A stretch of DNA of 56,017 nt from Bradyrhizobium centrolobii (GCF_001641635.1 NZ_LUUB01000098.1:2177-58193); one strand, 5' to 3'; shown: positions 43,121 to 50,872, counted from the stretch's first letter. The notes: generated by a model from the sequence alone, not told the origin. Program-made: numbers and translations.

Positions 43121-43165
43121 CTGCGCCCTCAAATGAAGCGCCATGCGCTCAACCGGAGCCTGGTC

Positions 43166-43969
43166 ATGGAGAATCGTGTTCGCCTGACGATTGACGACGG
43201 GGTGGCTCATGTGCGGCTCAATCGTCCCGACAAAATGAATGCGCTCGATCCGGCGATGTTCGAAGCGATGATAGAGGCCGGCACGAGCCTGCGTGAGCGC
43301 AGGGATGTCCGCGCTGTCGTTCTCTCCGGCGAAGGCCGTGCATTCTGCGCGGGCCTCGACCTGGAACGTCTTCTGGCCACTGCCGACGGTGATCCCCTCC
43401 TCCCGTCCATCGACCTGACGCGCCGAAGCCACGGCATCGCGAATTATGCGCAGCATCTCGTCTGGCTCTGGCGCGAGCTGCCAGTGCCCGTGATTGCCGC
43501 GCTTCATGGTGTCGCCTTCGGCGGCGGCTTCCAGCTCGCGCTCGCAGCCGACCTCCGCTATCTCGCACCCGATACCCGGCTCGGCATCATCGAGGCCAAA
43601 TGGGGATTGGTTCCCGACATGGGCGGCACGCAGCTCATGCGCCACCTCGCACGCGAGGATGTCGTGCGCGAGCTGACCTACACGGGCCGCGTGTTCTCGG
43701 CCGAGCAGGCGCTCGCCTATGGCTTTGCGACAGGCCTTGCCGACGATCCGCTGGCGGCCGCGCTATCGATCGCGCGCGAGATCGCGGGCCGCAGCCCCGA
43801 TGCGGTCCGCGCTACCAAACGATTGCTCACTCTGGCGACGACCTGCGACGCGGCCACCGGTCTTGCCGCCGAAACCGCCGAACAGGCCGCATTGCTCGGC
43901 TCGTACAATCACGTCGAGGCGGTCAGGAGCAATCTCGAGAACCGGCCACCACAATGGAGCTGTGCATGA
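43166..43969 (+). CDS. Enoyl-CoA hydratase/isomerase family protein (crotonase)
   Basis: Crotonases act on acyl-CoA thioesters through an oxyanion hole. The 267 residues show VRLNRPDKMNALDPAMFEAM, the first oxyanion segment GRAFCAGLDLE and the second, LHGVAFGGGFQLALAADLR, plus EAKWGLVPDMGGTQLM. In many hydratases the catalytic glutamate is in this last segment. The exact substrate cannot be read. ATG 43166 follows CGGAGCC. Its stop overlaps the next start as ATGA. Confidence 0.88.
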   Translation: MENRVRLTIDDGVAHVRLNRPDKMNALDPAMFEAMIEAGTSLRERRDVRAVVLSGEGRAFCAGLDLERLLATADGDPLLPSIDLTRRSHGIANYAQHLVWLWRELPVPVIAALHGVAFGGGFQLALAADLRYLAPDTRLGIIEAKWGLVPDMGGTQLMRHLAREDVVRELTYTGRVFSAEQALAYGFATGLADDPLAAALSIAREIAGRSPDAVRATKRLLTLATTCDAATGLAAETAEQAALLGSYNHVEAVRSNLENRPPQWSCA

Positions 43970-44412
43970 GCACCACCGACGGTTTCGATCTGCAAACGCT
44001 CAACGCCGTCAATGCGTCCGCTGCCTTCAACCGCCTCGCGGGGTTCGAAGTCGTTGCGGCCGGAAATGGCGAAGCGACCATCCGTATGACCTGGCGTGAC
44101 GATCTCACCCAATATTCCGGCCACCTCCACGCCGGCCTGATCGCGGCGCTGCTCGACACTGCCTGCGGCTTCGCCGCCGCGTCCCTGGTGGGTTCGGTCA
44201 CCGCATCGCATTTCTCGATGAACTGCCTGAAGCCGGCCGTTGGTCATCACTTCGTCGCGCGGGGAACGACGGTGCGTGCCGGCCGCCGGCAGGTATTCGC
44301 TCGCGCCGAGCTTCTCGCCGGCGACGAGCGCGGTGAACTGTCCCTCGTCGCAACTGGCGAGACCGTGCTCATTCCCACGGGCGAGCCCGTGCGCAAGACA
44401 GACGAGCGTTGA
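43966..44412 (+). CDS. PaaI-like hotdog thioesterase
   Basis: The 148-residue single hotdog protein has GHLHAGLIAALLDTACGFAA, the typical PaaI segment with the active-site GHxHxG-type histidines, and HFVARGTTVRAGRRQVFARAEL. PaaI-type enzymes hydrolyse aryl- or acyl-CoA. Start and previous stop overlap by four bases, showing tight coupling with the crotonase, so it may remove CoA from its products or dead-end intermediates. Confidence 0.85.
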   Translation: MSTTDGFDLQTLNAVNASAAFNRLAGFEVVAAGNGEATIRMTWRDDLTQYSGHLHAGLIAALLDTACGFAAASLVGSVTASHFSMNCLKPAVGHHFVARGTTVRAGRRQVFARAELLAGDERGELSLVATGETVLIPTGEPVRKTDER

Positions 44413-44415
44413 AGC

Positions 44416-45228
44416 ATGGCGTTGACACTCGTCACCGGCGGTACGGGCCACTTGGGCCAGGATATCGTCCATCGCCTGGTGCGCGACGGCCATCGCGTCC
44501 GGGTCTTCGCGAGATCGCCGGGCACGCGGTCGGACGTTGAATGGGCGATCGGCGATCTCGCCACGGGCGCCGGACTGCGCGAGGCGCTGCAGGGCGTCGA
44601 CATGGTCATCAATGCGGCGACCTACTCGCCGATCGCACGACGCGGCGGGGTTCGGCCTGTGGACTTCTTCCGGTCTCCCTCCGCGGTGGACGTCGAGGGA
44701 ACGGAGCGGCTGCTGTCGCTCTGTCAGGATGTGTCAGTGCAGCACTTCCTCCACGTCTCGATCGTCGGCCTCGAGAGCGCCACATTGCCTTACGCCCGGG
44801 TCAAGCTCGCCGGCGAACGGCTGGTCCGTGCCTCCGCAACTCCGTGGTCTGTCGTTCGCGCGATGCCGTTCTACTATCTGCTCGACAGCATGCTTTCCAA
44901 CCTCGCTTGGCTTCCGGTGTGGCCGGTGCCGACGACGCTGTTCAATCCGGTCGACACGTCGGATGTCGCCGATCATGTAGTGACGTGCGCGTTTGATGGT
45001 GAGCGCGGCGAACGCGCGGAGATCGGTGGTCCCCAGGATATCAGCCTCGTCGCGCTTGCCGGCCAATACCGGGATGCGCGCGGGCTCAGCCGCAAGATCC
45101 TACCGCTGGCTCTTTCGCAGGCGAAGGCACAGGGCATGGGCTTCGTCGTCAGCCGCGGCGTGCGCGGTCGGCTCTCCTGGGCAGACTGGCTGCGGCGTCG
45201 GTATCCCGCCACGCGAGATGCAGCTTGA
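44416..45228 (+). CDS. NAD(P)-binding NmrA/SDR-like oxidoreductase
   Basis: The 270-residue atypical short-chain dehydrogenase has the Rossmann motif LVTGGTGHLGQDIV at residues 5-18 and AATYSPIARRG after the third strand. It has no clear YxxxK; the SIVGLESATLPYARVKLAGE segment resembles the NmrA-type YxxxK region. It starts three bases after the thioesterase stop and is the last gene of the TetR-controlled operon. Confidence 0.82.
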   Translation: MALTLVTGGTGHLGQDIVHRLVRDGHRVRVFARSPGTRSDVEWAIGDLATGAGLREALQGVDMVINAATYSPIARRGGVRPVDFFRSPSAVDVEGTERLLSLCQDVSVQHFLHVSIVGLESATLPYARVKLAGERLVRASATPWSVVRAMPFYYLLDSMLSNLAWLPVWPVPTTLFNPVDTSDVADHVVTCAFDGERGERAEIGGPQDISLVALAGQYRDARGLSRKILPLALSQAKAQGMGFVVSRGVRGRLSWADWLRRRYPATRDAA

Positions 45229-45431
45229 GGTCTGATCTCAACTCATGAGGCGTAAGGCCGCAGCAAGGTGTCAAACAAGCGCTGCATACGGAGAGCGCTG
45301 ATCTTTTGCTCCACGTTAGAATACCTCTAAAGCATTTCCGGCCCGAACCGAGTTGACTCTACGATCACCTTCGCTTCCTTCGATGACGCTTCGCGCTAGG
45401 CGTTGCGCACACGAAAGAGGAGGAGATTTTC
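45229..45431. other. Intergenic region upstream of the PepSY-like gene, with ICE
   Basis: The 203 bases hold no gene. An Irr-type iron control element sits in the middle (45315-45331). Confidence 0.5.
45315..45331. promoter_or_regulatory. Iron control element (ICE, Irr-binding) candidate
   Basis: GTTAGAA-TAC-CTCTAAA matches the rhizobial ICE consensus TTTAGAA-N3-TTCTAAA at 12 of 14 arm positions. It lies about 100 bases upstream of the PepSY-like gene, a normal position for Irr control. The call rests on the motif only. Confidence 0.6.
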
Positions 45432-45710
45432 GTGAGGATCATTCGTGTTGTTGCCATTGCACTGTCGATCGGGATGAGCATGGGGTCGGCGGCCATGGCC
45501 GACGGCTTCAAGAATTGCACCAAGCTCGACAAGGCATCGTGGAAACCTGCCAGCGACGCCGAAGCCAAGGCCAAGGAGGCCGGCTACGAGGTGCGGCGCT
45601 CCAAGATCGAAGGTTCGTGCTATGAGGTCTATGGTGTCAAGGAAGGCAAGCTCTACGAGCTGTTCTACAGCCCCGAGGATCTCAGCCTGAAGCACACGAT
45701 CGCCAAGTGA
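45432..45710 (+). CDS. Small secreted PepSY-like protein
   Basis: The 92-residue product has a signal peptide (VVAIALSIGMSMGSAAMA), then a PepSY-like fold: WKPASDAEAKAKEAGYEVRRSKIEGSCYEVYGVKEGKLYELFYSPED, with two cysteines (C29 and C63). PepSY domains occur with cytochromes and flavin-linked redox proteins. It starts at a GTG with AGGAGGAGA upstream. Its stop codon falls in the first copy of a four-fold 14-base tandem repeat before the cytochrome gene. Confidence 0.82.
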   Translation: MRIIRVVAIALSIGMSMGSAAMADGFKNCTKLDKASWKPASDAEAKAKEAGYEVRRSKIEGSCYEVYGVKEGKLYELFYSPEDLSLKHTIAK

Positions 45711-45758
45711 ACTGCGCCAAGTGAACTGCGCCAAGTGAACTGCGCCAAGTGAACTGCG
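45703..45758 (+). repeat. Four tandem copies of the 14-base unit CCAAGTGAACTGCG
   Basis: Four exact units follow one another. The first contains the last codons and stop of the PepSY-like gene, so stop codon and surroundings have been copied downstream three times. The array lies 18 bases before the cytochrome b561 start. Confidence 0.95.
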
Positions 45759-45776
45759 CGGAATGAAGCGGGATTG

Positions 45777-46367
45777 ATGGAAGAAGCGGTGCCAGAAGCG
45801 CGCGGGGCGTCCACAGGGAGCCCCGCGGATCGAACCGTTTCGCGGATGGTCACGGTTTGGGACCTCCCGCTGCGCCTCTGGCACTGGCTTCTTGCCGGCT
45901 TCGTCGTGCTCGCCTGGTTCACGCCCAACGTCTATGACGGGCTTCACCGCTTCGCGGGGTATACGGTGATCGGGCTGTTGGCCTTTCGCCTCGTCTGGGG
46001 TTTTTTCGGAAGCCGCTACGCGCGCTTCCGGATGGTCGGCGTCAGGCTTCGCGCCGCGCCGCGCTATCTTCTGAATCTGCGCCGCGGCATGACCGGCCGC
46101 TATATCGGGCTCAATCCCGCCGGCACCTTGATGCTGGTGGCGCTGCTGCTGACTCTCGCCGTCTCCGCGATTTCAGGCGCGATGGCGGTGACGGTCACTT
46201 TCTTCGGCATCTGGTGGGTCGAGGACACCCACACCTATTCCTCGGACGTCGTCATCGTCCTCGTCGTGCTGCACGTTGCGGGCGTGGTGCTGATGGGGAT
46301 TCTCCAGCGCGAGAACCTCGTGCGCGCGATGATCACGGGGCGCAAACGCATCCGCAGTCACTCCTAG
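45777..46367 (+). CDS. Cytochrome b561-type membrane protein
   Basis: The 196 residues start with VWDLPLRLWHWLLAGF, the signature of Ni/Fe-hydrogenase-type b cytochromes, and have four helices with histidines at H36, H57, H152 and H166 suited to two b haems. Such proteins pass electrons from the quinone pool to periplasmic partners. It directly follows the PepSY-like gene. ATG 45777 follows GCGGGATT. The porin operon follows after 237 bases. Confidence 0.87.
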   Translation: MEEAVPEARGASTGSPADRTVSRMVTVWDLPLRLWHWLLAGFVVLAWFTPNVYDGLHRFAGYTVIGLLAFRLVWGFFGSRYARFRMVGVRLRAAPRYLLNLRRGMTGRYIGLNPAGTLMLVALLLTLAVSAISGAMAVTVTFFGIWWVEDTHTYSSDVVIVLVVLHVAGVVLMGILQRENLVRAMITGRKRIRSHS

Positions 46368-46604
46368 GGCGGGACGGTTTAGTTCAATCCGCCATGCGCG
46401 AGTGCATCTCCTAGTCCCACTCGTCTGTTTCTGTAGGGATTCCAGTCATATCAACTGCTCACGCTGCAGTGGGATGGAGTTTCTTTTATTTATTCTAATT
46501 CTAATGTGGAGTGATTCTAGTCACGAACCTCCCTCTTCTGCTTCCCAAGAACGCTCTTGCCTGTTTTTCCTGCGGCCGGATGTCGCAATTATTCGGGGGC
46601 ACGC
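46368..46604. other. Intergenic region before the porin gene
   Basis: An AT-rich patch (46480-46505, ttcttttatttattctaattctaatg) contrasts with the GC-rich surroundings and is the likely promoter. It holds two TTCTAAT half-sites that weakly resemble an ICE. No gene is seen. Confidence 0.4.
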
Positions 46605-48248
46605 ATGTCACGGCACGTTTCCACTGGTCCGTTTGCATTTCGATTCGAACCCCGTCGATGCCCCAGCCGATCGGCTCTGCTGGCGGCGACCGCGATATCG
46701 ATCCTGAGTTCTGGGGGAGCTTTCGCAGCGGATGGTGACGCGAACGCCGTGTTGCTGAAGAAGCTGGAAAAGATGGAGCAGCGCATCCTGCAGCTCGAAA
46801 CGGAGCTGAAGCAGAAGCAGGATCGCCCGGCGGCTGATGCAGGCGCAAAGCGGGCGGCCAAAACGGCATCGCTGACGAGCGCCAATGCGGCCGCGCCATC
46901 CGCCGAAGCAAAGGACGCGCCAGCCAAGCCCGAGGATCAAAAGCCCGAAGCCCAATCGTCCGAGAAATCGACCAAGTCGAAGTCGAAAGACTTCATCGCC
47001 TTGCCGCCGCTGCCGTCAGCGTCGGACAAACCGATCCTCGGGCTTGCGGATTCTCCGGTCCCCGGTCTCAGCATCGGGGCCTATGGCGAGATCAACTTCG
47101 GCACCGTGCAAAATCCCGCTGCCGGTGGCCAGTGGCAGAAGGGTTTTGATGCGCAGAGGTTCGTTCTCCTGCCCACCTATGCGATCACCCCGAACATCAT
47201 CTTCAATGCGGAAATCGAGTTTGAGCACGCGGGCTCCGGATTTGACAACGACGACAAGCTGCACGGCACCGCCGAGATCGAGCAGATATGGATCGATTTC
47301 AAGATCATCGACCAATTCAACTGGCGTTCGCCGGGCGTCGATCTTGTGCCGATCGGCTACATCAATCAGCATCACGAACCCACGCAATTTTACAGCGTGC
47401 TCCGGCCCGAACTTTACAACGGCCTCATTCCGTCGACCTGGAAGGTGCCGGCCACCAGCGTCTATGGCACGATCAGCGAGGACCTCAAATATCAGGTGAT
47501 GATCAGCACCAGCAACGAGGATTTCGGCGACTCCTTCGACAATCGCACGGAGGCAAAGACCGTCCCGCTTCCCGGCACGGCGTATGTCGCGGGCATTGAC
47601 GGCATAACCGCACTCGCATTCTCGAGGCCCCCACTCGGCGACTTCCAGCAACTCAACAACGCCACGGCCGTGTCGGGCCGGCTCGACTTCACACCGACAT
47701 TCTGGGCCGGCTTCGCCGGAAGCGTCAGCGCCTATTACTCGCCGAACACGACGCCGCGCGGTTCGCACGATGATCTCGGTAACTTCCTCGGCAGGTCGAG
47801 TCTCACAATGTTTGACGCCGAATTCCGCTACAGGGTGCCCGACACGGGCCTCGAGGTTCGCGGTGAATATGTCCGCGCCGAGTTCGGGCACCCGGAAAAT
47901 CTGCGCGCCAACAACGACTCGGATCCGACCAACAATGTCGGCAAGTCGATGTACGGCTATTCCGGCGAGATTGCCTATCATGTCCCGCTCGGCACGATTC
48001 TCAACAGCGAGTGGGAGGCAGTGCCGTTCTACCGCTACACCTATATGAACCTGCAGACGGGCGGCTTCGCCGGCACCGATGCCAATCTGCCGACCGGTCA
48101 GGGTCAGCGACAGTACCACACGGCCGGTTTTGCAGTGTTTCCATCGCCGAAGATTGTGTTGAAGGCGACCTATCAGCATGTGATCGACAAGAGCGTTACC
48201 GGCGCGCTTTCGGATTCGTTCCTCGGCGGCGTCGGGTTCTTCTTTTGA
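46605..48248 (+). CDS. Outer-membrane porin with N-terminal coiled coil
   Basis: The 547-residue product has a signal peptide (SALLAATAISILSSGGAFAADG), a short coiled coil (LLKKLEKMEQRILQLETELKQK), an Ala/Lys/Pro-rich periplasmic linker of about 70 residues and a beta-barrel starting LSIGAYGEINFG that ends in FLGGVGFFF with the terminal aromatic typical of outer-membrane proteins. The coiled coil and linker resemble porins that contact peptidoglycan. It may allow ferric or small substrates through, but its specificity is unknown. It starts the porin-FMN_bind-apbE series; ATG 46605 follows GGGGGCA. Confidence 0.85.
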   Translation: MSRHVSTGPFAFRFEPRRCPSRSALLAATAISILSSGGAFAADGDANAVLLKKLEKMEQRILQLETELKQKQDRPAADAGAKRAAKTASLTSANAAAPSAEAKDAPAKPEDQKPEAQSSEKSTKSKSKDFIALPPLPSASDKPILGLADSPVPGLSIGAYGEINFGTVQNPAAGGQWQKGFDAQRFVLLPTYAITPNIIFNAEIEFEHAGSGFDNDDKLHGTAEIEQIWIDFKIIDQFNWRSPGVDLVPIGYINQHHEPTQFYSVLRPELYNGLIPSTWKVPATSVYGTISEDLKYQVMISTSNEDFGDSFDNRTEAKTVPLPGTAYVAGIDGITALAFSRPPLGDFQQLNNATAVSGRLDFTPTFWAGFAGSVSAYYSPNTTPRGSHDDLGNFLGRSSLTMFDAEFRYRVPDTGLEVRGEYVRAEFGHPENLRANNDSDPTNNVGKSMYGYSGEIAYHVPLGTILNSEWEAVPFYRYTYMNLQTGGFAGTDANLPTGQGQRQYHTAGFAVFPSPKIVLKATYQHVIDKSVTGALSDSFLGGVGFFF

Positions 48249-48312
48249 TGCCGAGAGGGTCGCTTGGGACAACTTTGCAAGAGCTGATGAGAGGACCAGG
48301 AGCGAGGTGACT

Positions 48313-48783
48313 ATGAATTGGGTTCGATACACCCTGCCGGCTGCAGCGATTATGTCTGTCGCCTCTCCCGCCTATGCCGTTCGGTATCTGTCGATCGACG
48401 AAGCGCAGAAGGAGGCATTTCCGTCCGCGACACATTTTACCGAAGTCCAGGCGGGCCGAGTCTGGAAAGCCGAGGCCGGCGGCAAGGTCGTCGGCTTCTT
48501 CGTGTTCGACCGGGTCGTCGGCAAGCACCTTTTCATCGACTACGCGGTGGCGCTGACGCCGGCGGGTGCGGTCCACAAGGTCGAGATCCTCGAATATCGC
48601 GAATCCTATGGCGGCGATATCAGGAGCCCGAGCTGGCTCGCACAGTTCGTCGGCAAGACCAGCGGCAGTGCGCTCAAGATCAACGGCGATATCAGGAACA
48701 TCGCCGGCGCGACGCTGTCGTCGACCCATGTCACCGAAGGTGTGAAAAGAATACTGGCAGCTTATGGCAATCGCCTCCGATAG
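48313..48783 (+). CDS. Secreted FMN-binding domain protein, predicted covalent flavoprotein
   Basis: The 156-residue product has a signal peptide (LPAAAIMSVASPAYA) and an FMN_bind domain with FFVFDRVVGKHLFIDYAVALTPAG and VEILEYRESYGGDIR. Near the end is AGATLSS (131-137), matching the flavinylation motif [S/D]GAT-x-[S/T], where FMN is linked by phosphoester to the last Ser/Thr. Here this is Ser136, and the usual Ser/Asp first position is Ala. It overlaps apbE, which makes that bond, by 20 bases. ATG 48313 follows GAGG at good distance. Confidence 0.88.
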   Translation: MNWVRYTLPAAAIMSVASPAYAVRYLSIDEAQKEAFPSATHFTEVQAGRVWKAEAGGKVVGFFVFDRVVGKHLFIDYAVALTPAGAVHKVEILEYRESYGGDIRSPSWLAQFVGKTSGSALKINGDIRNIAGATLSSTHVTEGVKRILAAYGNRLR

Positions 48784-49675
48784 CATCCGTCGCGCAAGGC
48801 CGCTGCTCGGCACCTTCGTGGAGATCGAGGTTGCGGGCGCCCGCAGATCCGACATGGACGGCGCCATCGACGCCGCATTCGATGCCGTTGCACAGGTGCA
48901 TCGGCTGATGAGCTTTCATGAGCCGGATAGCGACGTCAGCCGGCTCAACCGCGAAGCCGGCATTCGCCCCTTGCGCGTTCATGCGTGGACGTTCGAGGTG
49001 CTCCAGACCGCCGTTGAGCTGCATCGCCGCTCCGGCGGGCTTTTTGATATCACGATCGCGCCGGCGTTGCAGACGATGGGGTTGTTGCCGCTCCTGAAGG
49101 ATAAGCCGGCATCGGCGCCGATTGCGCGCTCCGCCGACGCGATTGAGCTGCTTCCGGACCAGCAGGTCAACTTTCGTTCGACCGATGTCACGATTGACCT
49201 TGGTGGCATAGCGAAGGGCTTCGCCGTCGACCGCGCGGTCGCCGCGCTGCGTGATTTTGGCATTCCAGGCGGCATGGTGAACGCCGGTGGCGACCTTCGG
49301 GCCTTTGGCGCGGAGCCGCGCGCGGTTCACGTCCGCGATCCCCGCGACCCCGGCCGATTGATCTGCCGCATCGACGTGGCCGACCAAGCGCTGGCCTCAA
49401 CGGCGCGCCGCGTCGAGCTGTTCGACAGCAGCGACCCGGGCTGTTCGGCGGTGATTGATCCCGCAACTCAGAGGCCGGCAAGCCTGATCGACGGCGTCAC
49501 GGTTCGCGCGCCCTCCTGCATGGTTGCCGACGCCTTGACCAAGGTCGTCATGATCTCCGGGACCGATGCGGGCCAACTGCTCGAATGTTACCAGGCCGGC
49601 GCCTTGTTGATCTCGGCCGACGGCGACGTTCAGATAACCTCCGACTGGCATCAGGCGGTGCACCTTGCGGCTTAG
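48764..49675 (+). CDS. apbE: FAD:protein FMN transferase (ApbE)
   Basis: ApbE transfers FMN from FAD to a Ser/Thr on target proteins. The 303 residues contain RPLLGTFVEIEV, SFHEPDSDVSRLN, GGLFDITIAPAL, TIDLGGIAKGFAVDRA, NAGGDLRAFG and ASTAR, the known FAD and Mg sites. The N-terminus (MAIASDSIRRARP) shows no signal peptide or lipobox, and an in-frame stop lies just before it, so there is no hidden leader. Most bacterial ApbE proteins are periplasmic. Overlap with the FMN-binding gene indicates that this is its substrate. Confidence 0.93.
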   Translation: MAIASDSIRRARPLLGTFVEIEVAGARRSDMDGAIDAAFDAVAQVHRLMSFHEPDSDVSRLNREAGIRPLRVHAWTFEVLQTAVELHRRSGGLFDITIAPALQTMGLLPLLKDKPASAPIARSADAIELLPDQQVNFRSTDVTIDLGGIAKGFAVDRAVAALRDFGIPGGMVNAGGDLRAFGAEPRAVHVRDPRDPGRLICRIDVADQALASTARRVELFDSSDPGCSAVIDPATQRPASLIDGVTVRAPSCMVADALTKVVMISGTDAGQLLECYQAGALLISADGDVQITSDWHQAVHLAA

Positions 49676-50076
49676 AACATCGTTTCGCTATTCGCTCTAC
49701 GCAGTGTTCGCGGCGCTGTTTCTGACCGGCGCCGGTTGGCTCGCGGCCGACTGGCAGAAGGACGTTGCCGGCGATGAGATCTGGCAGCAGATCGCCGCCA
49801 ACATGCTGATGGTCCATGGCGGCATCGCGATGCTGGCGCTGTTGCTGGTGGGCGCCCTCATTCCCGTGCACCTGCGGCGATCGTGGCGAAGCGGCAAGAA
49901 CCTCGTTTCCGGATCGGTCATGGCGGCGTTCAATGCCGTGCTGATCGTGACCGCGTTCGGGCTCTATTATTTGGGATCCGAGGCCATGGATGAGTTGGAC
50001 CCACCTTGGCGTCGGATTTTCCCTGGCCCTGATGTTTCCGCTTCACATCTGGCTGGGTCGACGGGAGCCGCGGTAG
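49665..50076 (+). pseudogene. Frameshifted haem-type membrane protein of the flavin-transfer locus
   Basis: The first frame (TTG 49665, overlapping apbE) encodes two or three helices, with HGGIAMLALLLVGALIPVHLRRSW. Near 49986-49990 the protein-like signal moves to the +1 frame and continues WMSWTHLGVGFSLALMFPLHIWLGRR to a TAG at 50074. The joined product, about 137 residues, has paired histidines in the second and the last helix, typical of di-haem b-type cytochromes. The gap looks like a one-base gain or two-base loss. It is either a recent pseudogene or a sequence error. Confidence 0.72.
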
Positions 50077-50090
50077 CGCCGCCGGCCGGC

Positions 50091-50768
50091 CTACTGCAGC
50101 GGCGGATCGCCGCTGGTGCGCTTCTTGGCGAGATCCATCTCGGTCACCGCGATCAGGATCTCGGCGCGGGTCTTGAGGTCCGGCGCCTCCAGCATGGCTT
50201 GCTTTTCCGCCGGGCCATAGGGCGACATCATGGCCAGCGCATTGACGAGCGCTTCATTGGGCGCGCTCTCGACGCCTTCCCAGTCGACCTTGAGGTTGTT
50301 GGCCTTCAAAAAGTCCGCCAGCGCCGCAAGCAGTGCCTCGCGATTGACGTCGTCCTCGCCCATGCGCGCGGTGAAGTCGTCGACAAAGGTGAAGAAGTCC
50401 ACCTTGCATTGCCGATAGGCGGTGAGCACGTCGAGCTCCTCGACCACCTTGAAGCGCGCGATCCCGGTGAGCTCGAGGATGTAGCGGCCGTCGCCGGATT
50501 CGGCGAGCTGGGTGATGCGGCCGACGCAGCCGACGCGGAACAGCGCCGGCTTGTCGGCATTCTTCGGCGAATGCGCCACATCCGGCTGGATCATGCCGAT
50601 CAGGCGATGGCCGTCGCGCAAGGCGTCGTCGACCATGGCGAGATAACGCGGCTCGAAGATGTTGAGCGGCATCTGGCCGCGCGGCAGCAAAAGCGCGCCC
50701 GGCAGCGGAAACACCGGGATGATCTCCGGAAGGTCGGTGGGGCCGCGATATTCGATATTGATCGGCAT
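50091..50768 (-). CDS. LON substrate-binding domain protein
   Basis: The 225-residue protein is the N-terminal LON domain without ATPase or protease parts. Family features are IPVFPLPGALLLPRGQMPLNIFEPRY and VGCVGRITQLAESGDGRYILELTG. The function of such stand-alone proteins is unclear. It is downstream of the CnoX-like gene, 116 bases away, with a repeat between. It converges on the frameshifted cytochrome gene with 14 bases between stops. Confidence 0.88.
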   Translation of the reverse strand: MPINIEYRGPTDLPEIIPVFPLPGALLLPRGQMPLNIFEPRYLAMVDDALRDGHRLIGMIQPDVAHSPKNADKPALFRVGCVGRITQLAESGDGRYILELTGIARFKVVEELDVLTAYRQCKVDFFTFVDDFTARMGEDDVNREALLAALADFLKANNLKVDWEGVESAPNEALVNALAMMSPYGPAEKQAMLEAPDLKTRAEILIAVTEMDLAKKRTSGDPPLQ

Positions 50769-50796
50769 CTTTGCCCGGTCCCCGCGGACATCGCTA

Positions 50797-50872
50797 GAGC
50801 ATGATCCGGATCCGAACGACCGCGTTAGCGCAGAGTGTGCAGCGGCTTTCCGACAAGATCGTGCTCAAACAA
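50797..50872. repeat. Rhizobial GCATGATCCGGA-type palindromic repeat
   Basis: gagcatgatccggat at the left and agatcgtgctcaaacaa at the right are imperfect inverted arms, with the inner gtgtgcagcggctttccga. This is the well-known rhizobial element of about 75 bases (RIME-like). It lies between the LON-domain and CnoX-like genes. Confidence 0.7.

Noticed and set aside
45703..45758. Short tandem array as a possible CRISPR
   Set aside because: The 14-base units are directly adjacent, without spacers, and no cas gene is present.
46480..46505. Second iron control element before the porin gene
   Set aside because: The best alignment (TTTATTC-TAA-TTCTAAT) matches only 10 of 14 arm bases in an AT-rich patch where such matches are expected by chance.
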